From Synchiropus splendidus (taxonomy: Eukaryota > Chordata > Actinopteri > Syngnathiformes > Callionymidae): DNA of 64,000 bases. A program made the translations under genes and the position numbers. Shown one piece after another: positions 63,521-64,000 of the stretch. The stretch spans positions 25,049,501 to 25,113,500 of the forward strand of contig NC_071339.1 in NCBI RefSeq assembly GCF_027744825.2. The letters are read 5' to 3'. Below the pieces are notes generated by a model, which was given only the letters and a program-made list of their open reading frames with translations, searched no databases and was not told where the DNA came from. The first letter of the stretch is position 1; each line of letters starts with the position of its first letter.

Positions 63521-64000
63521 CCAAACATAAAAATGTTGATAGCTTTGGAAAAACACTTCAAACAGCTTAGATTTGATGTGCAACTACTAGAAAGACCCTT
63601 TCTGCTATAGTGGGAGGTGAAAATTTCATGTTCTGAAGCTTCTCTGCAAAGGTATGGCACACTGCAGAAAATGCGTTTTCAGCCTGAGATAAGGTGGGTT
63701 TCGGAACGCCAAGCATAAAAATGTTGATAACTTTGGAAAAACACTTCAAACAGCTTAGATTTGATGTGCAACTACTAGAAAGACCGTTTCTGCGATAGTG
63801 GGACGTGAAAATTTCATGTTCTGAGGATCCCCAGCAAAGTTATGGCACAATGCAGAAAACGCGTATTCAGCCTGAGATAAGGTCGATTCCGGAACGCCAA
63901 ACATAAAAATGTTGATAACTTTGGAAAAACACGTCCAACAGCTTAGATTTGATGTGCAACTACTAGAAAGTCCCTTTCTGCTAGAGTGGGATGTGAAAAT

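Larger units (their letters stand above)
1..64000. repeat. Satellite DNA array, 188-bp monomer, about 341 copies
   Basis: The whole window is a head-to-tail tandem repeat. Diagnostic strings such as TTGATAACTTTGG, GATTTGATGTGCAAC, CTTTCTGCTATAGTGGGAG, TTCTGAAGCTTCCCTGC and GAAAACGCGTTTTCAGCC recur every 187-189 bp from the first base to the last, always in the same order and orientation. Offsets between matching copies are multiples of 188 or nearly so (376, 564, 752, 1692). Counting from unit position 44 at base 1 to position 96 at base 64000, with about 160 bp of net deletions, gives about 341 units. Unit composition is about 40% G+C. No inverted segment, foreign insertion or unique sequence was seen. 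Such arrays are typical of eukaryotic centromeric, pericentromeric or subtelomeric heterochromatin; centromere identity is inferred, not shown. I do not recognise the family. Confidence 0.99.
59520..64000. repeat. Zone I: patchwork of zone C blocks, then 7-bp-deleted monomers
   Basis: About 24 monomers. From 59.52 to about 62.42 kb the units copy successive pieces of zone C at several different offsets (41.5, 41.7, 40.8, 42.6 and 37.2 kb). From 62.6 kb on, the units are nearer the general consensus and include two monomers that lack GCCTGAG after GCGTTTTCA. The array runs off the end of the window in mid-monomer. No gene is present. Confidence 0.75.

Noticed and set aside
1..64000. CRISPR array
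   Set aside because: The whole 188-bp unit repeats. There are no short repeats alternating with unique spacers, no leader and no cas genes.
1..64000. CENP-B box in the monomer
   Set aside because: I looked for the TTCG....A..CGGG core on both strands. TTTCGAAAAACAC variants and TTCCGGAACG are the nearest strings, and neither has the required spacing or CGGG.
1..64000. Transposon or retroelement insertion, rRNA, tRNA or telomeric repeats
   Set aside because: No stretch leaves the monomer phase except the 107-bp deletion near 9.73 kb. No terminal repeats, target-site duplications, polypurine tracts, TTTAGGG/TTAGGG runs or tRNA-like folds were seen.
1..64000. One uniform higher-order repeat across the window
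   Set aside because: Local periods of 1, 2, 3, 4, 5, 8, 9 and 23 units change from zone to zone, and none extends beyond two or three copies.
1..64000. Assigning the array to a named species or known satellite family
   Set aside because: The 188-bp unit does not match any centromeric satellite I can recall with confidence, so a name would be a guess.
1..64000. A previously undescribed protein-coding system
   Set aside because: The window holds only satellite sequence, with nothing to support a gene cluster.

Overview
The window is one uninterrupted block of tandemly repeated satellite DNA. I find no gene, RNA gene, transposon or other unique sequence. The repeat unit is 188 bp (about 40% G+C), and roughly 341 copies run head to tail in one orientation. 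Both window edges cut through the middle of a monomer (start near unit position 44, end near position 96), so the array continues on both sides. Unit positions are numbered here from the A-run of AAAAATGTTG as position 1. In that register HindIII (AAGCTT) lies at 108-113 and MluI (ACGCGT) at 143-148.

This organisation points to eukaryotic heterochromatin, most plausibly a centromeric or pericentromeric (or knob/subtelomeric) array. The unit length, the near-nucleosomal period and the CpG-decay pattern would fit a flowering plant, but animals are not excluded. I do not recognise the family by sequence, and the organism cannot be named from this window.

The array is layered. At the lowest level are 188-bp monomers, with 187-bp and 189-bp variants. 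Above that, nine zones can be separated by diagnostic variants: 1-6.9 kb, 6.9-17.8, 17.8-25.6, 25.6-28.7, 28.7-33.3, 33.3-44.0, 44.0-48.1, 48.1-59.5 and 59.5-64.0. Within zones there are local higher-order duplications of 1, 2, 3, 4, 5, 8, 9, 11, about 16 and 23 monomers. The strongest are a tandem 23-monomer duplication (about 4.32 kb; 35.5-44.0 kb), a tandem 8-monomer duplication (1,501 bp; 50.46-53.46 kb) and a tandem 9-monomer duplication (1,692 bp; 30.09-33.19 kb). No single higher-order period covers the window. Blocks also recur at long range: 59.5-62.4 kb is a patchwork of variants otherwise found at 18-25 kb, and blocks at 8.9 and 15.9 kb recur about 30 kb downstream.

The monomer is rich in short dyads (a 14-bp perfect palindrome, two 8-bp palindromes and several small inverted repeats). 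It has five CpG sites clustered in its last quarter, all showing TpG/CpA derivatives. Apparent open reading frames of 60-130 codons are by-products of the repeat and are not annotated as genes. I found no new protein system here; what deserves attention is the satellite itself and its nested duplication history.
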